Below the pieces are notes generated by a model. That model was given only the letters and a program-made list of their open reading frames with translations. It did no database searches and had not been told where the DNA came from. Of a DNA stretch of 61,464 nucleotides, positions 9,812 through 18,584 are shown one piece after another. The DNA is taken from NCBI GenBank assembly GCA_937943625.1, contig CALEAD010000031.1:1-61464 (forward strand), written 5' to 3'. The translations under genes and the position numbers were made by a program. How positions within the stretch are numbered: position 1 is the first letter of the stretch; each line of letters opens with the position of its first letter. Origin of the DNA: an uncultured Anaerolineae bacterium (GTDB taxonomy: Bacteria; Chloroflexota; Anaerolineae; Promineifilales; Promineifilaceae).

Positions 9812-11200
9812 ATGATTGAATCTGTACGTGCTGCTTTTTCCCTGCCTGACCTGCGCCGGCGCATCATCTTTACTGTAGGCATGTTGGTCATCTACCGTCT
9901 GGTCGCCAACATCCCCGTGCCCGGCGTTGACTTGCAAGTGTGGCGTGCTTTCACCGAACAGGTCTCAGGCAATCAGGTGATTGATTTCCTGGATTTGCTA
10001 TCTGGTGGTGCGGTGCGTAATTTCTCGGTGATGGCGATGGGGGTTTATCCCTACATTACTGCTTCTATTATCATGCAGCTGCTACAGCCTATCATTCCCC
10101 AACTGCAAGAGTTGGCCTCTGAGGGTGAATCTGGGCGGGATAAAATTAATCGCATCACCTATTATCTGACTGTGCCGTTGGCCTTTTTGCAGGCAATCGG
10201 CCAGGTTCGCCTGGTTGGTTTTAGCATTGGTGGTGGTGTGGAAGATGGTCTGGCCGCCATTATGCCCAATTTTGGTCTGGCTGGGCCGCAGTTGTTGCCC
10301 ACGTTTACAACGCTGTTTGCCATGACGGGTGGCACGATGTTTGCCATCTGGATTGGCAACCGTATTACGGATGAAGGGATTGGCCAGGGCATCTCGCTGA
10401 TTATCTTTGGCGGCATTATCTCGCAAATTTTGCCCAATGCGGCGCGCCTGTTTGCGATTGATGACATGACCGCCCGTATCTTCACCATTTTGGCGTTTAT
10501 CATCCTGACGATTCTGACCATCTTGGTGATCGTGGTCATCCAAGAGGGGCAGCGGCGCATTCCGGTGCAGTACGGCCGTCGCGTGCGCGGCCGCAAAGTC
10601 TATCAGGGGCAGAGCACTTATGTTCCCCTCAAAGTCAACACTGCGGGCATGATTCCGATCATCTTTGCCCAGTCCATCATGACATTTCCCCCACTAATTG
10701 CCAACTTCTTTGTGGGTGACATGATGGGTGAAGGAAACTTCTTCCAAAACATTGCGCGCGCCATCAGTGGTTTCGGTGTCGGTACATATACGCCCGAATC
10801 CGCGACATTCTACTTTTACTGGATTACCTACTTCATCTTCGTAGTAGGCTTTACCTTCTTCTATACAGACGTGATGGTACAGCAGCAGAACCTGTCCCAA
10901 ACATTGCAGCGACAGGGTGGCTTCATCCCGGGCATTCGCCCAGGGAAGCGCACCTCAGACTATATCACTTCGGTCGTGCGGCGCATTACCCTGGTTGGCG
11001 CTCTATTCCTGGGGTTGGTAGCCATCATGCCTGGGATCATTGCCCTGGCAGGCAGCCTGCTGCGCATTGAAGGGCTAGAGCAGAGTGTGCTCGTCGTAAG
11101 TGGTGCGGGTCTCATCATCGTGGTTGGTGTGGTCATAGATACCATGCGGCAGCTAGAAGCACAACTGCTGATGCGCAATTACGAAGGGTTCATCAAGTAA
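9812..11200 (+). CDS. secY: Protein translocase subunit SecY
   Basis: 462 residues, somewhat longer than the usual 430-440. SecY is the pore of the Sec translocon in the inner membrane. The first helix (IIFTVGMLVIYRLVANIPVPG), YPYITASIIMQLL of helix 2 and the cytoplasmic RRIPVQYGRRVRG loop are diagnostic; ten membrane helices fit. Extra length lies mainly in the periplasmic loop with MMGEGNFFQNIARAISG. The TAA stop shares its last A with adk ATG. Confidence 0.97.
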   Translation: MIESVRAAFSLPDLRRRIIFTVGMLVIYRLVANIPVPGVDLQVWRAFTEQVSGNQVIDFLDLLSGGAVRNFSVMAMGVYPYITASIIMQLLQPIIPQLQELASEGESGRDKINRITYYLTVPLAFLQAIGQVRLVGFSIGGGVEDGLAAIMPNFGLAGPQLLPTFTTLFAMTGGTMFAIWIGNRITDEGIGQGISLIIFGGIISQILPNAARLFAIDDMTARIFTILAFIILTILTILVIVVIQEGQRRIPVQYGRRVRGRKVYQGQSTYVPLKVNTAGMIPIIFAQSIMTFPPLIANFFVGDMMGEGNFFQNIARAISGFGVGTYTPESATFYFYWITYFIFVVGFTFFYTDVMVQQQNLSQTLQRQGGFIPGIRPGKRTSDYITSVVRRITLVGALFLGLVAIMPGIIALAGSLLRIEGLEQSVLVVSGAGLIIVVGVVIDTMRQLEAQLLMRNYEGFIK

Positions 11201-11769
11201 TGAAGTACATTGTGTTAATGGGGGCGCCTGGGGCAGGCAAAGGTACGCAGGCAAAGCTGCTGCAGCAGCGCCTTGGTCTGCCCCAAGTTTCGACAGGGGA
11301 TCTCTTCCGATACAACCTGTCGAATCAGACTGAGTTGGGTCAACTGGCCAGGTCTTTCATGGATAAAGGCGAACTTGTGCCAGACGACGTGACGATTGCG
11401 ATGGTGCGTGAGCGCCTTTCACAGCCGGACTGTGTGCGGGGCGCTATCTTAGACGGCTTCCCGCGCACCCTGGCCCAAGCCGCAGCGCTAGATAAGTTGC
11501 TTGCTGAATTTGGTGGGCATATTAACCTGGTTCCTTACATTCACGTCGAGGAAAGCATTCTGGTTGAGCGCCTGGTCAGGCGTGCGCTCATTGAAGGGCG
11601 TACCGATGATAATGAGGCCACGATTCAAAATCGCATGCGCGTTTATCTCACGCAAACAGCACCGCTCCTGACGCTTTATCAAGAAAGGGGGCTGCTCGTG
11701 CAAATTGACGGCGATCAGAGCATTGAAACGGTACACGAAGCGTTGTGCCAGGCGATTGCAGCGGCTTAA
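11200..11769 (+). CDS. adk: Adenylate kinase, short form
   Basis: 189 residues. It interconverts ATP + AMP and 2 ADP. The P-loop is GAPGAGKGTQAK at residues 7-18, followed by STGDLFR and the DGFPRTLAQA motif. The LID insertion (about 25 residues, often with zinc cysteines) is absent: VRRALIEGRTDD goes straight to NEATIQNRM. The start overlaps the secY stop. In many operons map and infA follow; here the next gene is rpmJ. Confidence 0.96.
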   Translation: MKYIVLMGAPGAGKGTQAKLLQQRLGLPQVSTGDLFRYNLSNQTELGQLARSFMDKGELVPDDVTIAMVRERLSQPDCVRGAILDGFPRTLAQAAALDKLLAEFGGHINLVPYIHVEESILVERLVRRALIEGRTDDNEATIQNRMRVYLTQTAPLLTLYQERGLLVQIDGDQSIETVHEALCQAIAAA

Positions 11770-11812
11770 CAATTCTCTGGACAAGTGGCAGAGATTGTGA
11801 GAAACTATCGGG

Positions 11813-11833
11813 CCGGTTTGCCTGCGGAACCGG
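11813..11833 (+). terminator. Weak hairpin after adk
   Basis: A six-pair stem (CCGGTT / AACCGG) with a nine-base loop is followed by GTTGTTT. It lies in the 127 bp gap between adk and rpmJ where infA is usually found. It could be an attenuator between the spc and alpha parts of the cluster; the U-run is poor so this is tentative. Confidence 0.25.
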
Positions 11834-11896
11834 GTTGTTTGCAAGATTGAGCCTTGATTAAGACAAGAGTCTTATTCATGAATGGGAGTGTAGACA

Positions 11897-12010
11897 ATGA
11901 AGGTATCGGCATCTGTCAAGCGGCGTTGCCCGAAATGTAAGATTATTAAGCGGCGCGGTGTTGTGCGCGTGATTTGCGTAGACCCCAATCACAAACAGCG
12001 CCAGGGCTAA
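11897..12010 (+). CDS. rpmJ: 50S ribosomal protein L36, zinc-binding form
   Basis: 37 residues, beginning [15 protein letters not shown]. The zinc ligands Cys11, Cys14, Cys27 and His32 are all present, so this is the C+ form. GGGAG lies about nine bases before ATG. L36 is the smallest large-subunit protein. It opens the alpha-operon part (rpsM, rpsK, rpsD, rpoA, rplQ). Confidence 0.95.
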   Translation: MKVSASVKRRCPKCKIIKRRGVVRVICVDPNHKQRQG

Positions 12011-12063
12011 TGAGTGAAAAAGGCATTTGATCAGCCTGTGCGATTAAATTTGCTGGAGGAATT

Positions 12064-12444
12064 ATGGCACGTATTGCTGGTGTAGATATTCCCCGTCAGA
12101 AGCGGGTGGAGATTAGCCTGACCTATGTTTATGGTATTGGTCGGTCTACCAGTCAGAAGATTTTAGCAAAGGCCGGTGTGAACCCTGATACACGGGTTAA
12201 GGATTTGTCCGAGGCGGAAATTACGCGCCTGCGGCAGATCGTTGATCAGGAATATATGGTTGAAGGGGATTTGCGACGTGAGGTTGCTTTGAATATTAAG
12301 CGCCTGCGCGAAATTGGCTGCTATCGCGGTTTGCGGCATCGCCGTCACCTGCCCGTGCGCGGTCAACGCACCAGGACTAATGCGCGCACACGTAAGGGGC
12401 CGAAGAAGACGGTTGCTGGACGTGGCCGGCGCAAGGGTAAGTAA
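12064..12444 (+). CDS. rpsM: 30S ribosomal protein S13
   Basis: 126 residues. It starts [15 protein letters not shown] and ends with the basic tail [20 protein letters not shown] that reaches the P-site tRNA. The helix-hairpin part is [21 protein letters not shown] lies five bases upstream of ATG. Confidence 0.98.
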   Translation: MARIAGVDIPRQKRVEISLTYVYGIGRSTSQKILAKAGVNPDTRVKDLSEAEITRLRQIVDQEYMVEGDLRREVALNIKRLREIGCYRGLRHRRHLPVRGQRTRTNARTRKGPKKTVAGRGRRKGK

Positions 12445-12506
12445 TTATTTTTGCGGCTATTCCTGGGTTTGCTGGCTCTGGGGAATGGACGCTGTGAGGA
12501 GTTGAC

Positions 12507-12902
12507 ATGGGACGACGGAGAAGACAAACGCAGGTGCGTAAGAAGGCAAAAAGAATGGTGCCACAGGGGCAGGCACACATTTTTGCCACGTTTAACAACA
12601 CCATTGTGACAATTACAGATTTGAATGGAAATACGGTTTCCTGGTCCAGCGCTGGCAACGCGGGTTTTAAGGGGTCGCGCAAGAGCACGCCTTATGCCGC
12701 GAGAATGGCGAGCCAGAATGCGGCGCGTGAAGCGCAGGAAAGTGGGATGCAGGAGATAGATATCATTGTGAAGGGGCCGGGACCAGGACGCGAGGCGGCT
12801 ATTCGCGCTTTGCAGTCTTCTGGCATTCGCGTGCGCTCGATTCAGGATATTACGCCTGTGCCGCACAATGGCTGCCGCCCGCCTAAGAAACGGCGCGTTT
12901 AA
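12507..12902 (+). CDS. rpsK: 30S ribosomal protein S11
   Basis: 131 residues. Landmarks are [38 protein letters not shown] and the C-terminal [19 protein letters not shown]11 forms the 30S platform near the mRNA exit. SD is GAGGAG at six bases. Confidence 0.98.
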   Translation: MGRRRRQTQVRKKAKRMVPQGQAHIFATFNNTIVTITDLNGNTVSWSSAGNAGFKGSRKSTPYAARMASQNAAREAQESGMQEIDIIVKGPGPGREAAIRALQSSGIRVRSIQDITPVPHNGCRPPKKRRV

Positions 12903-12990
12903 TTTTCTTGACCTGTTTTTTAAGAGGGATGAAGGGTTGCCACGCCTGTAAACCTCTTGCCTAAAATTTTTTACTTGGAGGTAATGTAAG

Positions 12991-13629
12991 TTGGCAAGGT
13001 ATACTGGTCCAGTATGTCGGCTTTGTCGCCGTGAAGGCGAAAAGCTATTTTTGAAGGGGTCGCGCTGCATGACGCCGAAGTGTGCCTTCGAGCGGCGTGC
13101 TTATCCGGCGGGACAACACGGCCGTGAAACGCAGTTCCGTCGTGGACGCGCTTCTGACTATTTATTGCAATTGCGCGAAAAGCAGAAGGCGCGGCGCATT
13201 TATGGGGTGATGGAGCGGCAGTTCCGCAATTATTTCCGCCGTTCGACGCAGCAGGTGGGTCTAACAGGCACAAACCTGTTGATTTACCTGGAGCGACGCA
13301 TGGACAATGTGGTTTATCGCCTGGGTATGGCCAGTTCCCGCGCGCAGGCGCGGCAGTTGGTGCAGCATGGGCATTTTATGCTCAACGGCCGTAAAACCAA
13401 CATTCCCTCTGCGCTGGTTTCTGCCGGCGACCAGATTTCGATTCGCCCCGAAAGCATGAAACGGCCGTTCTTCAAAATGCTGCGAGAAGATTACGATGAC
13501 CGCCAGGTTCCCCGCTGGTTGGGCGCAGATGCGCGCAGCCTGGTTGGCAATGTCCTCCATCTGCCCACGCGCGATGATATTGATGTGCCTTTGAATGAGC
13601 AGTTAATCGTAGAATACTATTCCCGTTAG
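12991..13629 (+). CDS. rpsD: 30S ribosomal protein S4, zinc form (TTG start)
   Basis: 212 residues starting with TTG 12991 ([16 protein letters not shown]); GGAGG lies upstream. The N-terminal zinc site is Cys9, Cys12, Cys26 and Cys31. The S4 RNA-binding domain ([18 protein letters not shown]) is intact. S4 starts 16S assembly and in E. coli represses the alpha operon; rpoA follows after 48 bp. Confidence 0.97.
   Translation: MARYTGPVCRLCRREGEKLFLKGSRCMTPKCAFERRAYPAGQHGRETQFRRGRASDYLLQLREKQKARRIYGVMERQFRNYFRRSTQQVGLTGTNLLIYLERRMDNVVYRLGMASSRAQARQLVQHGHFMLNGRKTNIPSALVSAGDQISIRPESMKRPFFKMLREDYDDRQVPRWLGADARSLVGNVLHLPTRDDIDVPLNEQLIVEYYSR
13460..13469. repeat. First copy of the iterated palindrome AACGGCCGTT
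   Basis: The 10-base palindrome AACGGCCGTT starts here inside rpsD. Further perfect copies that I located begin at 14638, 16921, 18199, 18959, 19034, 21538, 22724, 23543, 28494, 30989, 31931, 32228, 33380, 33833, 36090, 36405, 36861, 37759, 38914, 39019, 40928, 41665, 42791, 50261, 52765, 54098, 54744, 57973 and 60248. I see none before 13460, although shorter CGGCCG cores occur there. Copies lie in genes and gaps in all frames. Confidence 0.9.
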
Positions 13630-13677
13630 TGGTATTGATTCGCATGATCTGTTTGATTCTGCGAGGAGGTTCCGGCC

Positions 13678-14628
13678 TTGGCTATTAGTAACCTTGTTTT
13701 ACCGAAAATTGAAAGCACGGCCATGTCCCAGGAGTACGGCCGTTTTACCATTGCCCCTCTGGAGCGCGGGTATGGTGCAACCGTAGGCAACTCCCTGCGC
13801 CGCATTCTGCTTTCCTCCTTACCTGGTTCTGCCATTACCTCTGTGCGCGTCACGGATGTGTCGCACGAATTTGCCGCCATTCCGCATGTGCGCGAGGACA
13901 TGATGCAGCTTATCTTGAATCTGAAGCAATTGCGCATGCGCATGTATGACACCGACATGGCGCGCCTACGCCTGGAAGTTCACGGCGCGGGCACAGTTAC
14001 AGCCGCCGACATTCAGGCGCCCGCGGAAGTGGAGATTGTCAACCCAGATTTATATCTCTTTACGGTAGATTCAGACGACGCTTTTCTAGAAATTGAGATG
14101 ACGGCCGAAATGGGGCGTGGCTATTCTCCGGCAGAGGAAAGAGGGCGGCTACCTATTGGCGAGCTGCCTGTGGACGCCATTTTTAGCCCGATTACGCGCG
14201 TAGCCTATGAAGTCGAGAAAATGCGCGTGGGGCAGGTGGCCGACTTCGACCGCTTGATCCTGCAAATCTGGACGGATGGCACAATCAAGCCAGAAGAGGC
14301 ATTGGCGCAGTCGGCGCAGATTATGATGCAGTACATGCGTCCCTTGGCCGGTGTCAGTGAAGACACGTTCCTGCCTGTGGAAGAGGAAAAGCACGAAGAA
14401 GTCATCCCCAACGAGATATACGATACGCCCATTGAGCACCTGGATTTAAGCGTGCGCGTCTTCAATTCGCTGAAGCGTACCGGCATTACGAAAGTAGGGG
14501 AAATGCTGGAGATGCTGGACCGCGGCGAGGAGACCATGCTGGCTATCCGGAATTTCGGCGAGAAATCGCTGGATGAGCTGAAACAGCAGCTGCGCTTGAA
14601 GGGCTTCTTGCATGACCGGGAAGAATAG
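13678..14628 (+). CDS. rpoA: DNA-directed RNA polymerase subunit alpha (TTG start)
   Basis: 316 residues starting with TTG 13678 behind GAGGAGG. The N-terminal dimerisation domain has GRFTIAPLERGYGATVGNS and LRRILLSSLPGSAI. An acidic linker (EEEKHEEV) joins it to the C-terminal domain (residues about 245-316) with the helix-hairpin-helix RTGITKVGEMLEM and AIRNFGEKSLDEL, which contacts UP elements and activators. Between rpsD and rplQ as usual. Confidence 0.98.
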   Translation: MAISNLVLPKIESTAMSQEYGRFTIAPLERGYGATVGNSLRRILLSSLPGSAITSVRVTDVSHEFAAIPHVREDMMQLILNLKQLRMRMYDTDMARLRLEVHGAGTVTAADIQAPAEVEIVNPDLYLFTVDSDDAFLEIEMTAEMGRGYSPAEERGRLPIGELPVDAIFSPITRVAYEVEKMRVGQVADFDRLILQIWTDGTIKPEEALAQSAQIMMQYMRPLAGVSEDTFLPVEEEKHEEVIPNEIYDTPIEHLDLSVRVFNSLKRTGITKVGEMLEMLDRGEETMLAIRNFGEKSLDELKQQLRLKGFLHDREE

Positions 14629-14689
14629 GGAGCAGGCAACGGCCGTTGCTTGCCTGACCCCAACCTGACATAAAGGACGAGAATAGACA

Positions 14690-15121
14690 ATGCGACACAG
14701 AGTACATGGTCGCCGCCTGAATAGAGATGCGGCACACCGCAAAGCCTTGCGCAAAAATCTCATCGCTGACCTTATCTGCCATGAGAAAATTGTCACGACC
14801 GAGGCTAAAGCCCGCACCATCCGTCCGGCGGCAGAAAAAATGATCACGCTGGCCAAACGCGGCCTGGCAAATGGCAAAAATAACCCTGCTCTGGAGGTTC
14901 ATGCGCGCCGTCTGGCCGCAGCCCGCCTGCCGCGCTATCGCACCATCAAGAATGAAAGCGGCAAAGATGAGCAAATTGATGTGATTAAGAAGCTGTTTAA
15001 TGAAGTAGCGCCACGCTTTACCGACCGGCCCGGTGGGTACACCCGTATGGTGAAAATTGGCAAACGGCCGGGCGATAATGCGGATATGGCCGTTTTGATG
15101 TTTGTCGGCGGCGAGGAGTAA
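14690..15121 (+). CDS. rplQ: 50S ribosomal protein L17
   Basis: 143 residues. It begins MRHRVHGRRLNRDAAHRKAL and ends in a basic domain with DRPGGYTRMVKIGKRPGDNA. The upstream 61 bp gap holds a perfect AACGGCCGTT palindrome inside a larger imperfect inverted repeat (14632-14656). The stop overlaps the ATG of truA by one base. Confidence 0.97.
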   Translation: MRHRVHGRRLNRDAAHRKALRKNLIADLICHEKIVTTEAKARTIRPAAEKMITLAKRGLANGKNNPALEVHARRLAAARLPRYRTIKNESGKDEQIDVIKKLFNEVAPRFTDRPGGYTRMVKIGKRPGDNADMAVLMFVGGEE

Positions 15122-15927
15122 TGTTCTCACGGCCGTTGCGCCGTTACCGTGCCGTGCTGGCGTATGACGGAACCAACTACGCTGGCTTTCAACGGCAGGT
15201 AGGCAATCAGCCAACCATTCAGGGCGAAGTAGAACGCGCCCTGCAAACCTTAACAACTCAGACTGTCTTGGTGCTTGGCTCTGGGCGCACAGACAGCGGC
15301 GTCCATGCTTCTGGGCAGGTAATCAGCTTTGATGCCGTCTGGCAGCATGGCGTGCCAGCCCTCCAGCGGGCCTTAAATGCGACCCTGCCCCATGATATTG
15401 CCGTGTGGCAACTGGAAGAAGCATCGCACGACTTTCACCCGCGCTTTGATGCGCACAGCCGCGTCTACGTCTACCGCATTTACAATCACCCCGTGCGCAG
15501 CCCGCTGCACGGCCGTTACCACTGGCACGTCGCGCACCCGCTAGACATCACCGCCATGAACGTCGCTGCCGCGCAGCTTTTGGGCACACACGACTTTGCG
15601 ACCTTTGGCACGCCGCCACAGGGTGAAAGCACGGTGCGCCGCCTGTGGCACAGCCAATGGGCGCGTGAAGGGTCTGTGTTAACCTACACCATCGAAGGCA
15701 ACGCCTTTCTTTACCGCATGGTGCGCAGCATTGTGGGCAGTCTGAAGTTAGTTGGCGAAGCAGCCTGGTCCGTAGAAGTGTTTATAGACGCCTTTCACGC
15801 CTGCCAGCGCGAGCGCTGCGGCACGGTAGCGCCACCACATGGGCTATGTTTAACCGCAGTCAATTATGAACCGAAGTCGGCAGACAAAGCAGAAACAACC
15901 GCCTTCTGGCGAGAGATGAAGATTTAG
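15121..15927 (+). CDS. truA: tRNA pseudouridine(38-40) synthase TruA
   Basis: 268 residues. TruA isomerises U38-U40 in the anticodon arm of many tRNAs. The catalytic aspartate is Asp58 in GSGRTDSGVHASGQ, and the YDGTNYAGFQRQ start and FLYRMVRSIVG motif are typical. Start TAATG overlaps rplQ. Location between rplQ and rplM is a common arrangement in Gram-positives and Chloroflexota. Confidence 0.97.
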   Translation: MFSRPLRRYRAVLAYDGTNYAGFQRQVGNQPTIQGEVERALQTLTTQTVLVLGSGRTDSGVHASGQVISFDAVWQHGVPALQRALNATLPHDIAVWQLEEASHDFHPRFDAHSRVYVYRIYNHPVRSPLHGRYHWHVAHPLDITAMNVAAAQLLGTHDFATFGTPPQGESTVRRLWHSQWAREGSVLTYTIEGNAFLYRMVRSIVGSLKLVGEAAWSVEVFIDAFHACQRERCGTVAPPHGLCLTAVNYEPKSADKAETTAFWREMKI

Positions 15928-15936
15928 GAGAAGGGC

Positions 15937-16365
15937 ATGAAAACCTTTGTAACAAAACCGGCAGAAGTAGAACGCCGCTGGTATGTAGTAGATGCCGAAG
16001 GGAAAACCCTGGGGCGACTTTCATCGCAAATAGCCGCCATTTTGCGCGGCAAGCACAAGCCCATCTACAGCCCCTCTGTAGATTGTGGCGATTTTGTGAT
16101 TGTGGTGAATGCAGACAAAATTGCCGTCACCGGGCAGCGCATGGAGCATAAGAAGTATTACCGCCACTCCCAATATCCCGGCGGGCTGCGTGAATTTACC
16201 CTGCGCGAACAGCTTAACAGGCATCCTACACGCCCCCTTGAACTGGCTGTGCGCGGCATGTTGCCCAAAAACCGGCTTGGGCGCAAAATGATCAAAAAAT
16301 TGAAGGTGTATGCTGGCCCCGATCATCCGCATCAGGCGCAGCAGCCTGAGGCTTTGGAGCTTTAG
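15937..16365 (+). CDS. rplM: 50S ribosomal protein L13
   Basis: 142 residues, standard size. Landmarks are [34 protein letters not shown] and [24 protein letters not shown] lies about eight bases upstream. L13 is an early 23S assembly protein, typically paired with rpsI as here (10 bp gap). Confidence 0.98.
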   Translation: MKTFVTKPAEVERRWYVVDAEGKTLGRLSSQIAAILRGKHKPIYSPSVDCGDFVIVVNADKIAVTGQRMEHKKYYRHSQYPGGLREFTLREQLNRHPTRPLELAVRGMLPKNRLGRKMIKKLKVYAGPDHPHQAQQPEALEL

Positions 16366-16375
16366 GGAGGTATTC

Positions 16376-16786
16376 ATGGCTTACGAAGGCAGAACTTATT
16401 ATGAGGGCATTGGCCGGCGCAAAACGTCTTCAGCGCGGGTGCGCATCTATATTGATGGTGACAGTCACGGTTCGTTCATGGTCAATGGCAAGGAAGTGAA
16501 AGAATACTTCCCGCGCTTTGGCGACTATGAAGTGCTGTCTGGCCCACTGACGGATACGGCCCTGGCTGGCAAAGTGGATGTAACGGTGTTGGTCGAGGGT
16601 GGCGGTATCACCGGTCAGACGAGCGCCGTGCGCCTGGGTCTGGCGCGCGCATTGGTGAAGTACGACGAGAATTTGCGCAGCGCCCTGCGCGCCAAGGGTC
16701 ACCTGACACGAGATGCGCGCATTAAGGAACGCAAGAAGCCAGGTCTGAAGCGCGCGCGCAAAGCTCCGACCTACACGAAGCGTTAA
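16376..16786 (+). CDS. rpsI: 30S ribosomal protein S9
   Basis: 136 residues from ATG 16376, behind GGGAGG. Starts MAYEGRTYYEGIGRRKTSSA; contains the GGGITGQTSAVRLGLARAL signature and ends KAPTYTKR, the C-terminal tail reaching P-site tRNA. The frame is open back to 16310 but that part overlaps rplM. Last gene of the translation operon. Confidence 0.97.
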   Translation: MAYEGRTYYEGIGRRKTSSARVRIYIDGDSHGSFMVNGKEVKEYFPRFGDYEVLSGPLTDTALAGKVDVTVLVEGGGITGQTSAVRLGLARALVKYDENLRSALRAKGHLTRDARIKERKKPGLKRARKAPTYTKR

Positions 16787-16847
16787 TGGTTTTTTATTGA
16801 AGTTTCGCTTTTTAGAGAAAGGCTGAACTTTTTGGACAAGTGTGATC

Positions 16848-16874
16848 AGGCGAGTTGCAAAGCTCGCCTTTTTG
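16848..16874 (+). terminator. Rho-independent terminator after rpsI
   Basis: Stem AGGCGAG / CTCGCCT with loop TTGCAAAG, followed by TTTTTG. It closes the 16.8 kb translation operon and lies directly before the ATG of the methylase-MazG gene, which therefore needs its own initiation or readthrough. Confidence 0.85.
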
Positions 16875-16887
16875 CTTTGAGGGTTGT

Positions 16888-18351
16888 ATGGGTATTACGA
16901 TTGTGGGTTTGGGGCCGGGCAACGGCCGTTTGCTGACCAGAGAAGTGTGGGATGTTCTCACCGGCGCCACACCCGTTTACCTGCGCACCAGCCGCCACCC
17001 GGCTGTGGCCGACCTGCCGCCACACGTGGTGTACAGCAGCTTTGATGCCCTGTACGACACGGCCGATTCCTTTGCGACACTCTACGAAACAATTGTGCAA
17101 GAACTGCTGCGCCTGGGGCAGGCGCAAGACATCTGCTATGCCGTGCCCGGCCACCCCTTCGTGGGCGAGTCTACCGTCACGCGGCTGGTGGCGCAGGCCA
17201 AAGCGCAGGGCGTGCCGGTGCGGGTGCTGCCGGGATTGAGCTTCATCGAGCCCATGTTGACGGCGCTGGCGCTGGATGCGCTGGACGGAACACAAATTTT
17301 CGATGCCATTGAGCTGGCTGCCTACCATTATCCGCCCGTCAACCCAGACGTGCCGTTGCTGCTAGGACAGGTGTACAGCCGCATGCTTGCCGGCGAACTG
17401 AAGCTGACGCTGACGGCCGTTTACCCGCACGAACACCGCGTCAAACTGGTACACGCTGCCGGAACCCCCGCCGAGCAAATTGAAGAACTGCCTCTTTATA
17501 CCATTGACCACAGCCCCCACATTGACCACCTGACCAGCCTGTATGTGCCGCCGCTGCCTTACAAAGCGTCGCTGGCGTCGCTGGCAGAGACGGTTGCCGT
17601 GCTGCGCAGCCCCGAAGGCTGCCCCTGGGACCAGGAGCAAACGCCGCAAAGTATGCGCAGCGGCTTTCTAGAAGAAGCGCACGAGGTGCTAGAGGCGCTG
17701 GACAACGATGACGTGGACGGCCTGCGCGAAGAGTTGGGTGACCTACTTTATCATCTGGTGATGCAGACGCAAATGGCCAGTGAGGGGGAAGATTTTACCC
17801 TCAGCGACGTAATTGCCGGTATTGAGCGCAAGCTGAAGCAGCGCCACCCGCACGTGTGGGGGGATTGGCAGGTAGCAAACTCGGCAGAGGTGCTGCACAA
17901 TTGGGAGGTGCTGAAGCAGGCGGAGAAGGGTCAACCATCTACCTCGCTGTTGGATGGCATTCCCCCCGCCTTGCCTGCGCTAGCACAATCGCAAAAGATT
18001 CAGACGAAGGTGGCAGGCGTGGGCTTTGATTGGCCGGATGTGGCCGGCGTGCTGGCGAAGGTGGCCGAAGAGGTGGCAGAACTGCAAATGGCCGTTTCCC
18101 CGGCGGAAAAAACGGCCGAATTTGGCGACTTGCTCTTTGTGCTGGTTAACCTGGCGCGCTGGCTGGAGATAGACGCCGAAGCGGCGCTGCGTGAGGCGAA
18201 CGGCCGTTTTGCCCGCCGCTTTCGCAAAGTGGAGGAACTGGCAGCACGGCGGGGGCTGACTCTGGCAGCGTTGGACTTCGCCGCCCTGGACGAGTTATGG
18301 GAACAAGCTAAGAGCGTGCTTGCCAATGACGCGCCCTCTGCTAAAGTATAG
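16888..18351 (+). CDS. mazG: Tetrapyrrole methylase-like / MazG pyrophosphohydrolase fusion (YabN type)
   Basis: 487 residues from ATG 16888; an earlier TTG would lie inside the terminator hairpin. Residues 1-210 resemble an SAM-dependent tetrapyrrole methylase (MGITIVGLGPGNGRLLT start, AVPGHPFVGESTV). Residues about 230-480 are a double MazG domain that hydrolyses NTPs to NMPs: FLEEAHEVLEAL with EELGDLLYHLV is the first metal site and KVAEEVAELQ with EFGDLLFVLV the second. Known homologues act in housecleaning of non-canonical nucleotides; the methylase part has no confirmed substrate. Confidence 0.93.
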   Translation: MGITIVGLGPGNGRLLTREVWDVLTGATPVYLRTSRHPAVADLPPHVVYSSFDALYDTADSFATLYETIVQELLRLGQAQDICYAVPGHPFVGESTVTRLVAQAKAQGVPVRVLPGLSFIEPMLTALALDALDGTQIFDAIELAAYHYPPVNPDVPLLLGQVYSRMLAGELKLTLTAVYPHEHRVKLVHAAGTPAEQIEELPLYTIDHSPHIDHLTSLYVPPLPYKASLASLAETVAVLRSPEGCPWDQEQTPQSMRSGFLEEAHEVLEALDNDDVDGLREELGDLLYHLVMQTQMASEGEDFTLSDVIAGIERKLKQRHPHVWGDWQVANSAEVLHNWEVLKQAEKGQPSTSLLDGIPPALPALAQSQKIQTKVAGVGFDWPDVAGVLAKVAEEVAELQMAVSPAEKTAEFGDLLFVLVNLARWLEIDAEAALREANGRFARRFRKVEELAARRGLTLAALDFAALDELWEQAKSVLANDAPSAKV

Positions 18352-18383
18352 GGGATAGGAGCAGCTGGCGGAAGGCAAAAATG

Positions 18384-18525
18384 GGCATGGTTCATCTTCT
18401 CTGCAAACGCTGCTTTACAAATTTCTGACCACCGACTACCGCCCGCCGACCGCAATTTTGGTGGTGATGGGCGGTTTGCCCTCGGTTGTCTGCGGTCAAA
18501 TTGTCAAGATCGCTTGAGCCATGCC
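18384..18525. repeat. Intergenic repeat with GGCATGGTTCA terminal inverted repeats (copy 1)
   Basis: Left end GGCATGGTTCA (18384-18394) and right end TGAGCCATGCC (18515-18525) are inverted copies with one mismatch. The interior has degenerate GGTCNGC heptads in both orientations. Flanks both read AAAAATG, compatible with a target duplication. It fills most of the 233 bp gap before 18585. The 18-mer GGGCATGGTTCATCTTCT also occurs at 19313, and the 19-mer GCTTTACAAATTTCTGACC recurs inverted at 52376. Confidence 0.7.
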
Positions 18526-18584
18526 TAAAAATGCAAAGTAATCATACCTTTAACCAACATCCACTATCCGTATAAGGAGATTGC

